From assembly GCF_022968795.1 (NCBI RefSeq), contig NZ_JALJRB010000001.1, forward strand, positions 124,001 to 188,000: 64,000 nt of DNA, read 5' to 3'. This document shows, in pieces, positions 6,953-16,411 of this stretch. The first letter of the stretch is position 1; every line of letters begins with the position of its first letter. The notes under the pieces were generated by a model. The model was not told the origin of the DNA and ran no database searches. It saw only the letters and a list, made by a program, of their open reading frames with translations. Source of the stretch: Desulfatitalea alkaliphila (GTDB taxonomy: Bacteria; Desulfobacterota; Desulfobacteria; Desulfobacterales; Desulfosarcinaceae). A program made the position numbers and the translations under genes.

Positions 6953-9004
6953 ATGAAAAAAGCGATGATTCTGTCCCTGCTGCTCGTCCTGACCGCCGGG
7001 GCCTCGCTGGTTTTGGCCGAAACCGACGGCTATCAGATCAGAGTCTCCCGCCCGGACGCCAGGATCAATTACCAAACCCTAGATGAAGGCAAGCTGCTGG
7101 TGTCCGTCCGCGACGGCGAGGAGAATCCCATCCTGGGCTTGACCCGGGACGAGTTCGTCATCCGCGACGGCGTGAAAACGGCGCGCATCGTATCGGTGGA
7201 GCCGCTGGAAACCAGCCAGGAAGTGGGGCTGAACCTGGTTCTGGTCGTGGACAACTCTTTTTCCATGCGCTTGCGGGACGCCATCGTCCCCCTGACCCGG
7301 GCCCTGGAATCGGTCTACCGGATCGTGCGCCCCATCGACCAGGTGAGCGTGGTGGTGTTCGACGAAAAGCAGACCCTCTCGGTCAACGGTCGCCCCCTGC
7401 GCGCCAAAACGATCCAGAGCAACAACGTGGATCGCATCCGGGCGTTCATCGCCGACAGCATGCGCGGCGGTCTCACCGAGGGCACCTATCTCAACGAAGC
7501 CATTTTGGCCGGCGCGGACCTGGCGCGGCAGATGCCGGCCAAAAGCAACAAGTTCATGGTGGTCTTCTCCGACGGCGAAGACATCAACTCGCGGGTGACC
7601 CAGAACGAAGTCTCACGAGCCGTCCAGGGCATCGACAATTTCGCCATTTATGCCGTGGACTACATGCCCACCCCGACCCTGGACCCCTTCCTGCGGGGCC
7701 TGGCGGCCAGCAACAGCGGGCATGCCTGGAAAGCCGGATCGGCCGCCGATCTGGCGGTGGTTTTCGAGGCCTTCAGCTCCACCCTGTTGCATCGCTACAT
7801 CGTCGCCTACCGCTTCATCGCGCCGCCCAGCGGCACGTTGACCTTTGCCGATCCGGAGTTGAAGATCGAAGAGTTGACCACCATCGACAGCGCACCGCTG
7901 CTCAACCATGTTTTCTTCGACACCGGCAGCAGCCGCATCGACGAACGCTATTTGCAATTCGAAACCCGTGACCGGACCGACGGTTTCGACGAACGGCAGT
8001 TGCGCGGCGGCCTGGAGAAATATCACAACGTTCTGAACATCATCGGCCAACGCCTGCGCGCCAACCCCGATGCCGTCATCCGCCTGGTGGGATGCAACAA
8101 CGATACGGGCGAAGAAAAGGGGCGTCTCGACCTTTCCCGCGGGCGGGCCGAAGCAGTGCAGGCCTATCTGCGTTATGTGTGGGGTATCGCCCCCGAACGC
8201 ATGGCCGTCGAACAGCGCAACCTGCCGGAGGCGCCGAGCAATAATCGCATCCCCGAGGGCCGGGTGGACAACCAGCGGGTGGAGATTTACAGCGATGACC
8301 CCGCCATTCTGGATACGGTGGACAGCGAATATATCACCAAGGTGAGTGACATGGATACCCTGCGGGTGGTGCCTGAAATCACTGCCGAAGCCGGCGTCGC
8401 CGAGTGGCAACTGGTTTTACAGTGCGGTGAGCGCCGGGTGCGCACCATCACCGGCGAGGGACCCCTGCCGGAGGCGTGGCAAGTACCCCTGGACAGCGAC
8501 CTGCTGGAGCAGTTCGCCGCCTGCAACGCCATCGACGCCCGGGTGATCGGCAAGGACATGGAAGAGAATCCCATGGACAGCCAAAGTGCGCAACCCTTGC
8601 CGGTCAATTTCGTCCAGCGCACCCAGCAGATGGCCCAGGTGCAGGGCTACCGTGTGCAGGAGCAGTATGCCCTGATCCTGTTCGACTTCGACCGGGCGAC
8701 CATCAAAGAGCGCAATGAAGTGATCGTCAACCGCATCATCCAACGCATTCGGGAGGTGCCCGAGGCGGTGGTGCTTGTGGTGGGCCACACCGACAACATT
8801 GGCAGCGAGGCTTACAACCTGCGGTTGTCCGAACGGAGAGCCGCGGCGGTGGAAAAGCAACTGCGCCAGGCGGCCCCCGAGGCCGACCGGCTGCTGGTAT
8901 CCGGCGCCGGGCCCAACAAGCCGCTTTACGACAACGCGCTGCCCGAAGGGCGCGCCCTGAACCGCACCGTGACGGTGACCTTGGAGTATTTTCAGCAACA
9001 ATAG
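6953..9004 (+). CDS. Secreted von Willebrand factor A protein with two OmpA-like domains
   Basis: 683 residues. The start at MKKAMILSLLLVL follows a GGAG site; residues 1-22 are a signal peptide. A vWA domain spans about 94-285 with a MIDAS motif D100-N-S102-F-S104 and the later VVFSDGEDIN. A first OmpA-like peptidoglycan-binding domain spans about 318-447 (HVFFDTGSSRID, RGRAEAVQAYL, GRVDNQRVEI). A beta-rich linker follows. A second, more canonical OmpA domain spans 575-683 (ILFDFDRATIKE, VVGHTDNIGS, NLRLSERRAAAV, GRALNRTVTV). It probably anchors to peptidoglycan and presents a metal-dependent protein-binding module. A lipoprotein gene follows about 100 bases downstream. Function beyond envelope binding is inferred. 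Confidence 0.83.
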   Translation: MKKAMILSLLLVLTAGASLVLAETDGYQIRVSRPDARINYQTLDEGKLLVSVRDGEENPILGLTRDEFVIRDGVKTARIVSVEPLETSQEVGLNLVLVVDNSFSMRLRDAIVPLTRALESVYRIVRPIDQVSVVVFDEKQTLSVNGRPLRAKTIQSNNVDRIRAFIADSMRGGLTEGTYLNEAILAGADLARQMPAKSNKFMVVFSDGEDINSRVTQNEVSRAVQGIDNFAIYAVDYMPTPTLDPFLRGLAASNSGHAWKAGSAADLAVVFEAFSSTLLHRYIVAYRFIAPPSGTLTFADPELKIEELTTIDSAPLLNHVFFDTGSSRIDERYLQFETRDRTDGFDERQLRGGLEKYHNVLNIIGQRLRANPDAVIRLVGCNNDTGEEKGRLDLSRGRAEAVQAYLRYVWGIAPERMAVEQRNLPEAPSNNRIPEGRVDNQRVEIYSDDPAILDTVDSEYITKVSDMDTLRVVPEITAEAGVAEWQLVLQCGERRVRTITGEGPLPEAWQVPLDSDLLEQFAACNAIDARVIGKDMEENPMDSQSAQPLPVNFVQRTQQMAQVQGYRVQEQYALILFDFDRATIKERNEVIVNRIIQRIREVPEAVVLVVGHTDNIGSEAYNLRLSERRAAAVEKQLRQAAPEADRLLVSGAGPNKPLYDNALPEGRALNRTVTVTLEYFQQQ

Positions 9005-9106
9005 AAAGGATCCGTCCGGGAAGCGCGCCTTTGCGCCCCTGTGAGGACGGACGCCTGCACAAACGATCTGTTTGACAGCCAAGGGCCCCCGTCCTACTAT
9101 CGACCC

Positions 9107-9727
9107 ATGAAAGGTTCAGGACACATAGGGGCCCTTGGCTTGTTGGCGGTGTTGCTTATTTTCGGGACCCTGGCGGCTTGTGGCAAGTCCGACGATGAAA
9201 CCGCCGCCATTCGCCTGCTGATCGATGAGGGCGCCGAACTCGCGGAGAAACAGCAAATCGGCGATCTGGTCCGCCTCGGCACGGAAGATTTCGTCGCCAC
9301 GCCGGGCACCCATGACGCCAACAGCGTCAAGGGTATTCTGTTCGTGGCCTTCCGGCGCTACGGGCGGTTCTCCATCCACTACCCCCGGCCCACCGTGGAA
9401 CTGGATCCGGAGGGCAAACAGGCCACGGCATCCGTCTATTTTGTGATTGTCAGCAAGGAACGCAACTTGCCAGACCTGCGCGATCTTTACAACGACCCGG
9501 TGCAATGGTTGGAGGCGGCCCGCGAAAAGGCCGACCCCTACCTGCTGCAATTGGAATTGATTCAGCAGGATCGCCGATGGCAGGTGCAACGGGCGCACAT
9601 CGAAAGCGCCATGCGCCGACTAATGAGCGATGCCGGCCCGTGCGCCGAAGGATCGTTGAGGGGTTATGCACCGGAAGGGGTGGGCGGATCCGGCTCAGAC
9701 GCCCTCTTATTCAGGCCGGAGGCCTGA
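9107..9727 (+). CDS. Putative outer-membrane lipoprotein
   Basis: 206 residues from an ATG that begins a lipoprotein signal (MKGSGHIGALGLLAVLL, then lipobox LAAC). The residue after Cys is Gly, so sorting to the outer membrane is expected by the usual rule. The mature part of about 130 residues alternates helix and beta strands (LVRLGTEDFVATPG, FSIHYPRPTVELDPEG, ATASVYFVIVSKE), resembling NTF2/SnoaL-like cone folds, but I cannot name a family. The last 35 residues are Gly/Pro-rich and look poorly conserved. No clear ribosome site is visible. It follows the vWA-OmpA gene and is likely cotranscribed. Confidence 0.6.
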   Translation: MKGSGHIGALGLLAVLLIFGTLAACGKSDDETAAIRLLIDEGAELAEKQQIGDLVRLGTEDFVATPGTHDANSVKGILFVAFRRYGRFSIHYPRPTVELDPEGKQATASVYFVIVSKERNLPDLRDLYNDPVQWLEAAREKADPYLLQLELIQQDRRWQVQRAHIESAMRRLMSDAGPCAEGSLRGYAPEGVGGSGSDALLFRPEA

Positions 9728-9772
9728 CATCGCGCGGTTCCAATTTGAACAGGCAAGCAGGAAAGCACAATC

Positions 9773-10225
9773 ATGCAGCGGAACGACGATTTTCAGCCTC
9801 GCGATCCTGAATTCGGCGAACGGGTGCGCGCCAGCTTCAACCGCCAACCCTTCATGCATCACATCGGCGCCCGTATCACCGACGTGTCCCCCGGCCGTTG
9901 CACCATTCATTTGCCCTATCGAGCGGAATTGACCCAACAGCACGGCTACATGCATGCCGGCATCATGGGCACCATGGCCGACAATGCCGGCGGTTACGCC
10001 GCCCTGAGCCTGATGCCGCCCGGCAAGGAGGTGTTGACCGTGGAGTACAAAATAAACCTGCTCCAACCGGGCCAAGGGGAGGCCATCGTCAGCCGGGGCC
10101 GGGTACTCAAGGCAGGCCGCACCCTGACCATTTGCCGATCCGACGTCTTCAACATTGTCCAGGGCGAGGAAATCTTGTGCGCCACAGCCCAGTTCACGAT
10201 GATGGCCGTGGCCGAGCGCCGCTGA
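9773..10225 (+). CDS. PaaI-family hotdog thioesterase
   Basis: 150 residues, standard for a PaaI/YbgC-type hotdog enzyme that hydrolyses acyl-CoA thioesters. FMHHIGARITDVSPGRCTI is the first strand and helix. LTQQHGYMHAGIMGTMADNA carries the HG-x-(M)-HAG motif with the likely catalytic Asp in MADNAGGYAAL. The central strand KEVLTVEYKINLL and the C-terminal strands complete the fold. AGGAAAG precedes the ATG by nine bases. It lies 45 bases after the lipoprotein, but common function with it is not evident. The substrate is unknown. Confidence 0.8.
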   Translation: MQRNDDFQPRDPEFGERVRASFNRQPFMHHIGARITDVSPGRCTIHLPYRAELTQQHGYMHAGIMGTMADNAGGYAALSLMPPGKEVLTVEYKINLLQPGQGEAIVSRGRVLKAGRTLTICRSDVFNIVQGEEILCATAQFTMMAVAERR

Positions 10226-10306
10226 CAGGCATCGACGCGGCCGGCGAAAAACCGCTGCCGCGACCTGGGAGGTTTCACCTGCCAATAAACCCTGATTCGG
10301 CCTGCA

Positions 10307-10334
10307 TTGCCTTGCATGTCAGGGTGGTTACAAT
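10307..10334 (+). promoter_or_regulatory. Possible sigma-70 promoter
   Basis: TTGCCT and TACAAT with 16-base spacing, 54 bases before the small coiled-coil gene. The -10 matches five of six consensus bases, the -35 four. Found by eye only. Confidence 0.3.
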
Positions 10335-10388
10335 CTGCCAAGATCGGTCAATCGGGTGATGACAACCCACCAAAAAAAGGAGCAAGCC

Positions 10389-10700
10389 ATGAACGTCAAC
10401 GATTATTGTAAAAATGTCGAGTTGGAATTAGGGGTTTGGAAAGCGCGTTTGTTCGACCTGCAGCGTAAGTTCGACGCCCTTCCGGGCGTCGCAAAAGACA
10501 AGGTGCTCTATCAGTACGGCGATCTGGCCAACATTATCACCGAGCTGGAGGATCGCCTGGGCCAACTGCGCAACGAATGCCCCACCGAGTGGAGTCCGGT
10601 GAAAAAAGAGATCGATGCGGGCACGGTGGATCTGCGGGAAAAATACGAGCAGACCATGGAATCCATCGGCAAGGCGGCGCCCGTTTCCACACCGGGATAA
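10389..10700 (+). CDS. Small helical hypothetical protein
   Basis: 103 residues, no signal peptide. The start is fixed by AGGAG six bases upstream; an earlier in-frame ATG lacks a site. It is predicted nearly all-helical with heptad-like patterning (VELELGVWKARLFDLQRKFD, LANIITELEDRLGQLRNE, VDLREKYEQTMESI), suggesting a short coiled-coil dimer. It probably has its own promoter and a strong hairpin just after its stop, so it looks like a monocistronic unit. I do not recognise the family. Confidence 0.6.
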   Translation: MNVNDYCKNVELELGVWKARLFDLQRKFDALPGVAKDKVLYQYGDLANIITELEDRLGQLRNECPTEWSPVKKEIDAGTVDLREKYEQTMESIGKAAPVSTPG

Positions 10701-10714
10701 TCGGGTAGATGTGA

Positions 10715-10747
10715 AGGGCCGGGGACCATGCGGCGGTCCCCGGCCCT
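10715..10747 (+). terminator. Strong 13-bp hairpin, terminator-like
   Basis: AGGGCCGGGGACC and GGTCCCCGGCCCT form a perfect 13-bp stem with a 7-base loop, starting 14 bases after the helical protein's stop. No T tract follows, so it may act as a Rho-assisted terminator or mRNA-stabilising stem. Confidence 0.5.
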
Positions 10748-10824
10748 CGTCAATCGCCCTTTGCATCCTCAAAATCGCAAGAGGCACCGTTCCAACTTTG
10801 CGCCCTGTCTTCTCAAGCCCCCCG

Positions 10825-11958
10825 ATGCGCATTCAATCAGCGGTATTCGCCCTGGTGACCACCGCGTTTGTGCATATATACCTGCCACAGCCGGTGCTGC
10901 CGTTGCTGGCGCAAACCTTCGACAGCGACATGGTGATGGTCTCGTTCACTGTGTCGGCCGTGATTCTGGGCATGGCGTTGTCCAATTTGCCCTTTGGCCT
11001 GCTGGCGGATCGGCGGTCCATCCGCCCGATCATTACCGTCGGCGGCGTGGCGTTGGCCTTGGGTGCCCTGGTGTGTGCCGCCGCGCAGCACTTGTGGCTG
11101 CTGATCGCCGCGCGGTTTTTACAGGGACTGTTCATCCCCGCCGCAACCACTTGCGTGGTGGCCTATCTGGCCAAAAACCTGCCGCTGGAGCGGCTCAACG
11201 TGGTCATGGGCACCTATGTCTCCGCCACCGTCCTGGGCGGCATGGGCGGCCGCCTGCTGGGTGGATGGATCCACCCGCCCCTGCACTGGCGTTATGCCTT
11301 CGTCAGCGCCGCGGTGCTCACCCTTCTGGCGACCGCCTGGGCCCTTTGCACGCTGCCGCGCAGCGATATCGGCGCCAACAAGGCCCCGGACGCCGCCCGT
11401 TTTCGCGTGTTGTTGACCCAACGCTCGCTGCTGCGCATTTATCTTTGCGGTGCCGGTGCCTTTGCCGTTTTTTCGTCCACCTTCAATTATCTGCCGTTCC
11501 GACTGGCCGGCGCCCCATTTCACTTGACCACCGAGCAGATCACCCTGCTCTATTTGGTGTACGTCGTCGGCATTTTCATAGCGCCCCTGGCCGGGCGCAT
11601 CGCCAACCGCTTCGGCGCCGCCCCCGCGATGCTCGGGGGGGTGACGGTCCTGGCCGCCTCCCTGGCACTGGTGTTGGCCCCTACCCTTGCCTGCGTGGTG
11701 CTCGGGCTTACGGGTATCTGCACCGGATTCTTCACCATCCACGCAGCCGCCGTGGGCGCCTTGAACCGCCGCCTGTCAAGCGGTCAGGGACGCGCCAATG
11801 CCCTTTACGTGCTGTTTTACTACATCGGCGGCTGGTCCGGCATCACCCTGACCGGTCTGGCATACAAATTCAGCGGCTGGGCCGCCGTGGTGGGATTGTG
11901 CTGGCTGCTGTTGCTGATCCCCCTTCGCACCGGAATTATTGAAAAGGGGGGACGATAG
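10825..11958 (+). CDS. MFS transporter
   Basis: 377 residues, about 12 hydrophobic segments. The start at MRIQSAVFALVTTAFVHIYL lies at the beginning of the first membrane helix; the open frame upstream runs through the preceding hairpin and is not coding. The loop between helices 2 and 3 reads LPFGLLADRRSIRPIITVGG, the MFS motif A (G-x-L-aD-R-x-x-R-R-x). The IYLPQPVLPLLAQTF entry resembles YnfM-type drug or metabolite exporters. No clear partner gene is present. The ribosome site is weak. Substrate and direction cannot be predicted; efflux is the likelier choice by family. Confidence 0.82.
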   Translation: MRIQSAVFALVTTAFVHIYLPQPVLPLLAQTFDSDMVMVSFTVSAVILGMALSNLPFGLLADRRSIRPIITVGGVALALGALVCAAAQHLWLLIAARFLQGLFIPAATTCVVAYLAKNLPLERLNVVMGTYVSATVLGGMGGRLLGGWIHPPLHWRYAFVSAAVLTLLATAWALCTLPRSDIGANKAPDAARFRVLLTQRSLLRIYLCGAGAFAVFSSTFNYLPFRLAGAPFHLTTEQITLLYLVYVVGIFIAPLAGRIANRFGAAPAMLGGVTVLAASLALVLAPTLACVVLGLTGICTGFFTIHAAAVGALNRRLSSGQGRANALYVLFYYIGGWSGITLTGLAYKFSGWAAVVGLCWLLLLIPLRTGIIEKGGR

Positions 11959-12009
11959 ACGGCAAGGCAACATCCCTGACAACCAAGATCAAATAAATAA
12001 GGCAATCGC

Positions 12010-12858
12010 ATGAACCAGGACCGCCGAACACAATCCCTCAGCGACCACTACCGTCGTCCCGATCTGGCCGACATCCTGCGGGAGGCCATCGCCAAGTCGG
12101 GCAAAACCATCCGATCTTATCAAGATACGGCCGCCTTCGACGAGTTCCACATGCGCGGCAGGGAGGCCACCCGCGAATTGGCCCGTCTGGCCGACATGTC
12201 GACCGGTGACAAGGTGCTCGATCTGGGATGCGGCCTCGGCGGCCCCGCCCGGATGCTGGCCGCCGAATTCGGCTGCACCGTCACCGGCATCGACCTGATG
12301 GCGGAGTACATCGAAGCCGCAGAAATGTTGACCGACATGGTCGGGCTGGCGCACCGGGTCACCTTCCGCCAGGGTGACATGCAGGCCCTGCCCTTCGCCG
12401 ATAGCCGTTTTGATGTGGTCTGGTCCCAGCACACCTTGATGAACATCGCCGACAAACCCGCCCTGTTCGAACAAATCCACCGGGTTCTCACCCCTAAAGG
12501 CAAGATAGCCCTTTACGAAGTGGTAGCCGGAAACGTGTCGCCGCGCCACTATCCGGTGCAATGGGCCACTGATCCGTCCATGGACCACCTGATCGACGGC
12601 GACACTTTGCGGGCGCAACTGGCCGCGGCGGGTTTCGTTCCGTCGATCTGGCAGGATACGACCGCCGCCTGCCGGCAATGGTTCGAAGCCATTCAAAGCC
12701 GGATGGCCGACCGGCCAAAGGACGCCCCGCCCCCCCTGGGGCTCAATCTTGTGATCGGTCCCACGACGGCGGAGAAGGCGAAGAATACGGTGCGCAATTT
12801 GAAAGAGGACCGTATTCGGGTAGTATATGGGGTAGTAGAGAAGAGTTTTAAGTGTTAA
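12010..12858 (+). CDS. SAM-dependent methyltransferase (class I), C-terminus built from an intergenic repeat
   Basis: 282 residues. A Rossmann-type methyltransferase: VLDLGCGLGGPARMLA is SAM-binding motif I, CTVTGIDLM gives the acidic ribose-binding residue, DMQALPFADSRFDVVWSQHT is motifs II-III, and RVLTPKGKIALYEVV is the post-motif region. The overall resemblance is to sarcosine/dimethylglycine and ubiquinone-type small-molecule methyltransferases, but the substrate is unknown. The final residues SFKC and the stop codon fall inside a copy of the 7-bp-unit repeat, so the original C-terminus was probably altered by repeat insertion. It begins 51 bases after the MFS gene. Confidence 0.82.
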   Translation: MNQDRRTQSLSDHYRRPDLADILREAIAKSGKTIRSYQDTAAFDEFHMRGREATRELARLADMSTGDKVLDLGCGLGGPARMLAAEFGCTVTGIDLMAEYIEAAEMLTDMVGLAHRVTFRQGDMQALPFADSRFDVVWSQHTLMNIADKPALFEQIHRVLTPKGKIALYEVVAGNVSPRHYPVQWATDPSMDHLIDGDTLRAQLAAAGFVPSIWQDTTAACRQWFEAIQSRMADRPKDAPPPLGLNLVIGPTTAEKAKNTVRNLKEDRIRVVYGVVEKSFKC

Positions 12859-12894
12859 GTGTTAAGTTTTAAGTTGAAGGTATGCTGTCGATTG
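12844..12894 (+). repeat. 7-bp-unit dispersed repeat, solo copy (copy A)
   Basis: AGTTTTAAG followed by units TGTTAAG, TGTTAAG and TTTTAAG, then TTGAAGG and CTGTCGATTG. This is the same sequence (reverse complement) as the right end of the element near 40.25 kb, down to the CTGTCG block. Here only one end is present, between the convergent methyltransferase and glnA. Confidence 0.75.
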
Positions 12895-12982
12895 GATGGG
12901 GGTCGGGGGCGACGGTATGGGGGAGGTTGTAGGTGGGGTTCGGTTGCCGATTAGAGAGAGAAAAAAAGAAAGAGTAAGAGGG

Positions 12983-13008
12983 CCGGTGGCGGGGTTGGCC
13001 GCCACCGG
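12983..13008 (-). terminator. glnA terminator
   Basis: A perfect 10-bp stem (CCGGTGGCGG / CCGCCACCGG, 6-base loop), 17 bases after the glnA stop. On the minus strand it is followed by a long pyrimidine tract ending in seven T. It probably stops glnA transcription. Confidence 0.7.
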
Positions 13009-13025
13009 TTTGATCGGATTGCGCG

Positions 13026-14438
13026 TTAGATGTCGTAGTAGAGCATGAACTCGTGGGGGTGGGGGCGCAGCTTGACCGGGTTGATCTCTTTCTGGGTTTT
13101 GTAGTTGATCCACATCTCGATGGCGTCGTCGGTGAAGACATCGCCCTTGCGCAGAAAATCGCTGTCGTCGGACAGGGCCTGGAGGGCTTCGTCCAAGGAG
13201 CCGGGAGCGCTGGGGATCAGGGCCAGCTCCTCGGGGGGTAGACCGTAAATGTCCTTGTCCAGCGGATCGCCCGGATCGATCTTGTTCTCGATGCCGTCGA
13301 TCACCGCCATCAAACAGGCGGAGAAGGACAAATAGCCGTTGCACGATGGATCGGGGGTGCGGAACTCGATACGCTTGGCCTTGGGCGAGGCAGAGTACAT
13401 GGGGATGCGGATGGCGGCGCTGCGGTTGCGGCTGGAGTATGCCAGGTTGACGGGCGCCTCGAAGCCGGGCACCAACCGTTTGTATGAGTTGGTGGTCGGG
13501 TTGGAGAAGGCGCAGATGGCCCGCGCGTGCTTGAGAATGCCGCCGATGGCGTACAGCCCCATCTGGCTCAGACCGGCGTACTTGTCGCCGGCGAACAGCG
13601 GGTTGCCCTCTTTCCAGATACTGATGTGGGTGTGCATCCCGCTGCCGTTGTCTTCGAACAGCGGCTTGGGCATGAAGGTGACGGTGCGGTTGTGGCGATA
13701 GGCCACGTTCTTGAGCACGTACTTGAACCACATCAACTGGTCGGCCATCTGCAACAGCGGTTTGAAGCGCATGTCGATTTCGCACTGGCCGGCGGTGGCC
13801 ACCTCGTGGTGCTGGGCCTCGATGTCGATGCCCAGATCCTGCAGCACCAGCACCATTTCGGTGCGCAGATCCTGGAATTTGTCCATGGGCGGTACGGGGA
13901 AGTAACCTTCTTTGTGGCGCGGCTTGTAGCCCAGGTTGGGGCCTTCGTCCCGGTTGGTGTTCCAGATGCCTTCAACGGAATCGATGGCATAGGAGGCACG
14001 GTTGCTCTTGGACTCGAAACGGATGTCGTCGAAGACGAAAAACTCCGCCTCCGGACCGATGTAGGCCGTATCGCCGATGCCACTGCTCTTGAGGTAGGCC
14101 TCGGCCTTTTTGGCGATGTGGCGCGGGTCGCGGCTGTAGGCTTCACGGGTGACCGGATCGGCGATGTCGCAGATCAGCACCAGGGTCGGTTCCTGAAAGA
14201 AGGGATCTATCCTGGCGGTGACCGGATCGGGGATGACGATCATGTCGGAAGCGTGAATCGGCTGCCAGCCGCGGATGCTGGACCCGTCGAAACCATAGCC
14301 ATCCTCGAAATTGCCCTCGTCCAGCTCTCCGGCGGGAATGGAGAAGTGCTGCCAAAGGCCGGGGAAATCCATGAAACGCATATCCACCATCTTTATGTTT
14401 TTTTCCTTGATCATCTTGAGGACGTCTTGGGGAGTCAT
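13026..14438 (-). CDS. glnA: Glutamine synthetase, type I (adenylylation-regulated)
   Basis: 470 residues, the normal GSI length. Converts glutamate, ammonia and ATP to glutamine in the cytosol. Visible signatures are [15 protein letters not shown], the metal site [10 protein letters not shown], the ATP region [12 protein letters not shown], and [10 protein letters not shown]. Tyr398 in [10 protein letters not shown] is the adenylylation target (Tyr397 in E. coli), and GlnE is encoded 10 kb away, so covalent control is expected. It is the last gene of the nitrogen cluster, 258 bases after glnK1; that gap may hold its own promoter. A strong terminator follows. Confidence 0.97.
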   Translation of the reverse strand: MTPQDVLKMIKEKNIKMVDMRFMDFPGLWQHFSIPAGELDEGNFEDGYGFDGSSIRGWQPIHASDMIVIPDPVTARIDPFFQEPTLVLICDIADPVTREAYSRDPRHIAKKAEAYLKSSGIGDTAYIGPEAEFFVFDDIRFESKSNRASYAIDSVEGIWNTNRDEGPNLGYKPRHKEGYFPVPPMDKFQDLRTEMVLVLQDLGIDIEAQHHEVATAGQCEIDMRFKPLLQMADQLMWFKYVLKNVAYRHNRTVTFMPKPLFEDNGSGMHTHISIWKEGNPLFAGDKYAGLSQMGLYAIGGILKHARAICAFSNPTTNSYKRLVPGFEAPVNLAYSSRNRSAAIRIPMYSASPKAKRIEFRTPDPSCNGYLSFSACLMAVIDGIENKIDPGDPLDKDIYGLPPEELALIPSAPGSLDEALQALSDDSDFLRKGDVFTDDAIEMWINYKTQKEINPVKLRPHPHEFMLYYDI

Positions 14439-14533
14439 AGGTATTCCTTTCTGTCGTTGCGTTTTCGCATCATTTAAGGGCTGAAAGAGAGGTCATCAAT
14501 TAACCGCGGTTCAGCCGCCTCGCTCATTGTTGT

Positions 14534-14561
14534 TCGATACCGTCGGGGCAAAAAGGGTCAA
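14534..14561 (-). promoter_or_regulatory. Possible sigma-70 promoter for glnA
   Basis: On the minus strand TTGACC and TATCGA are spaced by 16 bases, about 95 bases before the glnA start. The -35 is good, the -10 weak. No acceptable sigma-54 site was found in this gap. Confidence 0.3.
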
Positions 14562-14696
14562 GGGGCCGGGACCGCGTTCGAACCGAGCTCATTTCCCGGC
14601 GGCCCTTGTGTGCCGGCGCCGTTGCCGTCACCCTTTTCGCCGCCGCCATGGCGGCAAAGCTGTATCGGCACCCGACAGTGTCGGCCGTCGTCAGGA

Positions 14697-15056
<360 letters not shown>

Positions 15057-15076
15057 CTATGGTGAGGCCCTGACGA

Positions 15077-16372
15077 TCAGGCCTGAATCTCGAAGGCACG
15101 CTCGCCGTGGAAAGCGCCGTCCAATCCCGTCACTTCGCTCTCCGCATCGATGCGCAACGGTCCAACCACCAGCCGCGTCACACCGATCACCACCAAGGTG
15201 GCCACGGCCGCGTAGGCGGCGGTGCCGATCACCGAAACGAACTGGATCCACACCTGCATGGGGTTGCCGTACAGCAGGCCAACCCCATCGGGATTGACGG
15301 CCGGATTGGCGAAAATACCGGTGGCCAGCGCCCCCCAGATACCGCAAATGCCGTGCACGCCGAAGGCATCCAGCGAGTCGTCGTATCCCAGCTTGTGTTT
15401 GAGCTTGGCCACGAACAAAAAGCCCAACAAGCCGGCCACCGCGCCAATGACCAGCGCACCGCCCAGGCCCACGAACCCGGCGGCCGGGGTGATCCCCACC
15501 AGGCCTGACACGGCCCCTGAGGCCAAGCCCAGCAAGGTGGGCTTTTTTTCCGCACCCCACTCGGCGAACATCCACGCCAGGGCCCCCATGGCCGCGGAGG
15601 TGTTGGTGACCATGAAAGCCGATCCGGCCAGCCCGTCGGCCGCCAGCTGACTGCCGGCATTGAAGCCGAACCAGCCGAACCAGAGCAGGGCCGCGCCCAG
15701 GGCGGTCAAGGCGACACTGGAGGGAAACATGGCCTCCTTACCGTAGCCGATCCGCTTGCCCAGTACCATGGCCAGCACCAGCCCGGCCACGCCGGCGTTG
15801 ATGTGGACCACGGTGCCCCCGGCAAAGTCCAAAGCCCCCATGGCATCCATCCAGCCGCCGCCCCACGCCCAGTGGCACACCGGCGCGTAGACCACCGAAA
15901 CCCAGAGCACGGCAAAGACGATCCAGGCGGCGAAGCGCAGGCGGTCCACCACAGACCCGATCACCAAGGCCAGTGTGATGCCGGCGAAGGTCATCTGGAA
16001 CATGACGAACACCAACTGGGGAATGGTGCCTTCCATGGCATCCGGACCGATACCCGCCAGCATCAAGTAGTCCAGCCCGCCCACCAGGCCGGCCTTGTCG
16101 GTGCCGAAGGCCAGGCTGTAACCCCACGCGACCCACACCACACTGGCCAGGCAGTAGGCCGCAAAGGTCATGGCATAGGTGTTGAGCAAGTTCTTGTAGC
16201 GCGACAGGCCGCCGTAGAAGAGCGCCAGTCCCGCCGGCGTCATCATCATCACCAGGGCCGTAGCCACAATGATCCAGGCCGTATCACCGGCATTGAGCTC
16301 GTCCGATGCGAAAGCGGGCGCCGCGAAACATAACATGAGCAGTAACAAGAGCTGTAGTGTTTTGCCTACCAT
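15077..16372 (-). CDS. amtB: Ammonium transporter, copy 1
   Basis: 431 residues. A signal peptide (LLLLLMLCFAAPAFA) precedes 11 membrane helices, as in AmtB. Recognisable pieces are AWIIVATALVMMMTPAGLAL, FYGGLSRYKNLLNT, FAGGTVVHINAGVAGL (first pore His) and FGVHGICGIWGALATG (second pore His). A strong AAGGAGGATG site precedes the start. It lies 39 bases after glnD and 41 before glnK1, so glnD-amt1-glnK1 is read as one operon. It conducts ammonium into the cell under nitrogen limitation and is closed by GlnK. Confidence 0.95.
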   Translation of the reverse strand: MVGKTLQLLLLLMLCFAAPAFASDELNAGDTAWIIVATALVMMMTPAGLALFYGGLSRYKNLLNTYAMTFAAYCLASVVWVAWGYSLAFGTDKAGLVGGLDYLMLAGIGPDAMEGTIPQLVFVMFQMTFAGITLALVIGSVVDRLRFAAWIVFAVLWVSVVYAPVCHWAWGGGWMDAMGALDFAGGTVVHINAGVAGLVLAMVLGKRIGYGKEAMFPSSVALTALGAALLWFGWFGFNAGSQLAADGLAGSAFMVTNTSAAMGALAWMFAEWGAEKKPTLLGLASGAVSGLVGITPAAGFVGLGGALVIGAVAGLLGFLFVAKLKHKLGYDDSLDAFGVHGICGIWGALATGIFANPAVNPDGVGLLYGNPMQVWIQFVSVIGTAAYAAVATLVVIGVTRLVVGPLRIDAESEVTGLDGAFHGERAFEIQA

Positions 16373-16411
16373 GTAACATCCTCCTTGTTCAACCGTTAGC
16401 TGTGTATTAGA

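Noticed and set aside
10615-10824. An N-terminal extension of the MFS transporter frame.
   Set aside because: It runs back through the preceding gene's end and a 13-bp hairpin and codes a basic, non-membrane peptide; the first membrane helix starts right at the chosen Met.
14439-14696. Sigma-54 promoter expected in front of glnA.
   Set aside because: No site with the needed GG-N10-GC and TTGC was found; only a weak sigma-70-like pair is present, so glnA may also be read from upstream.
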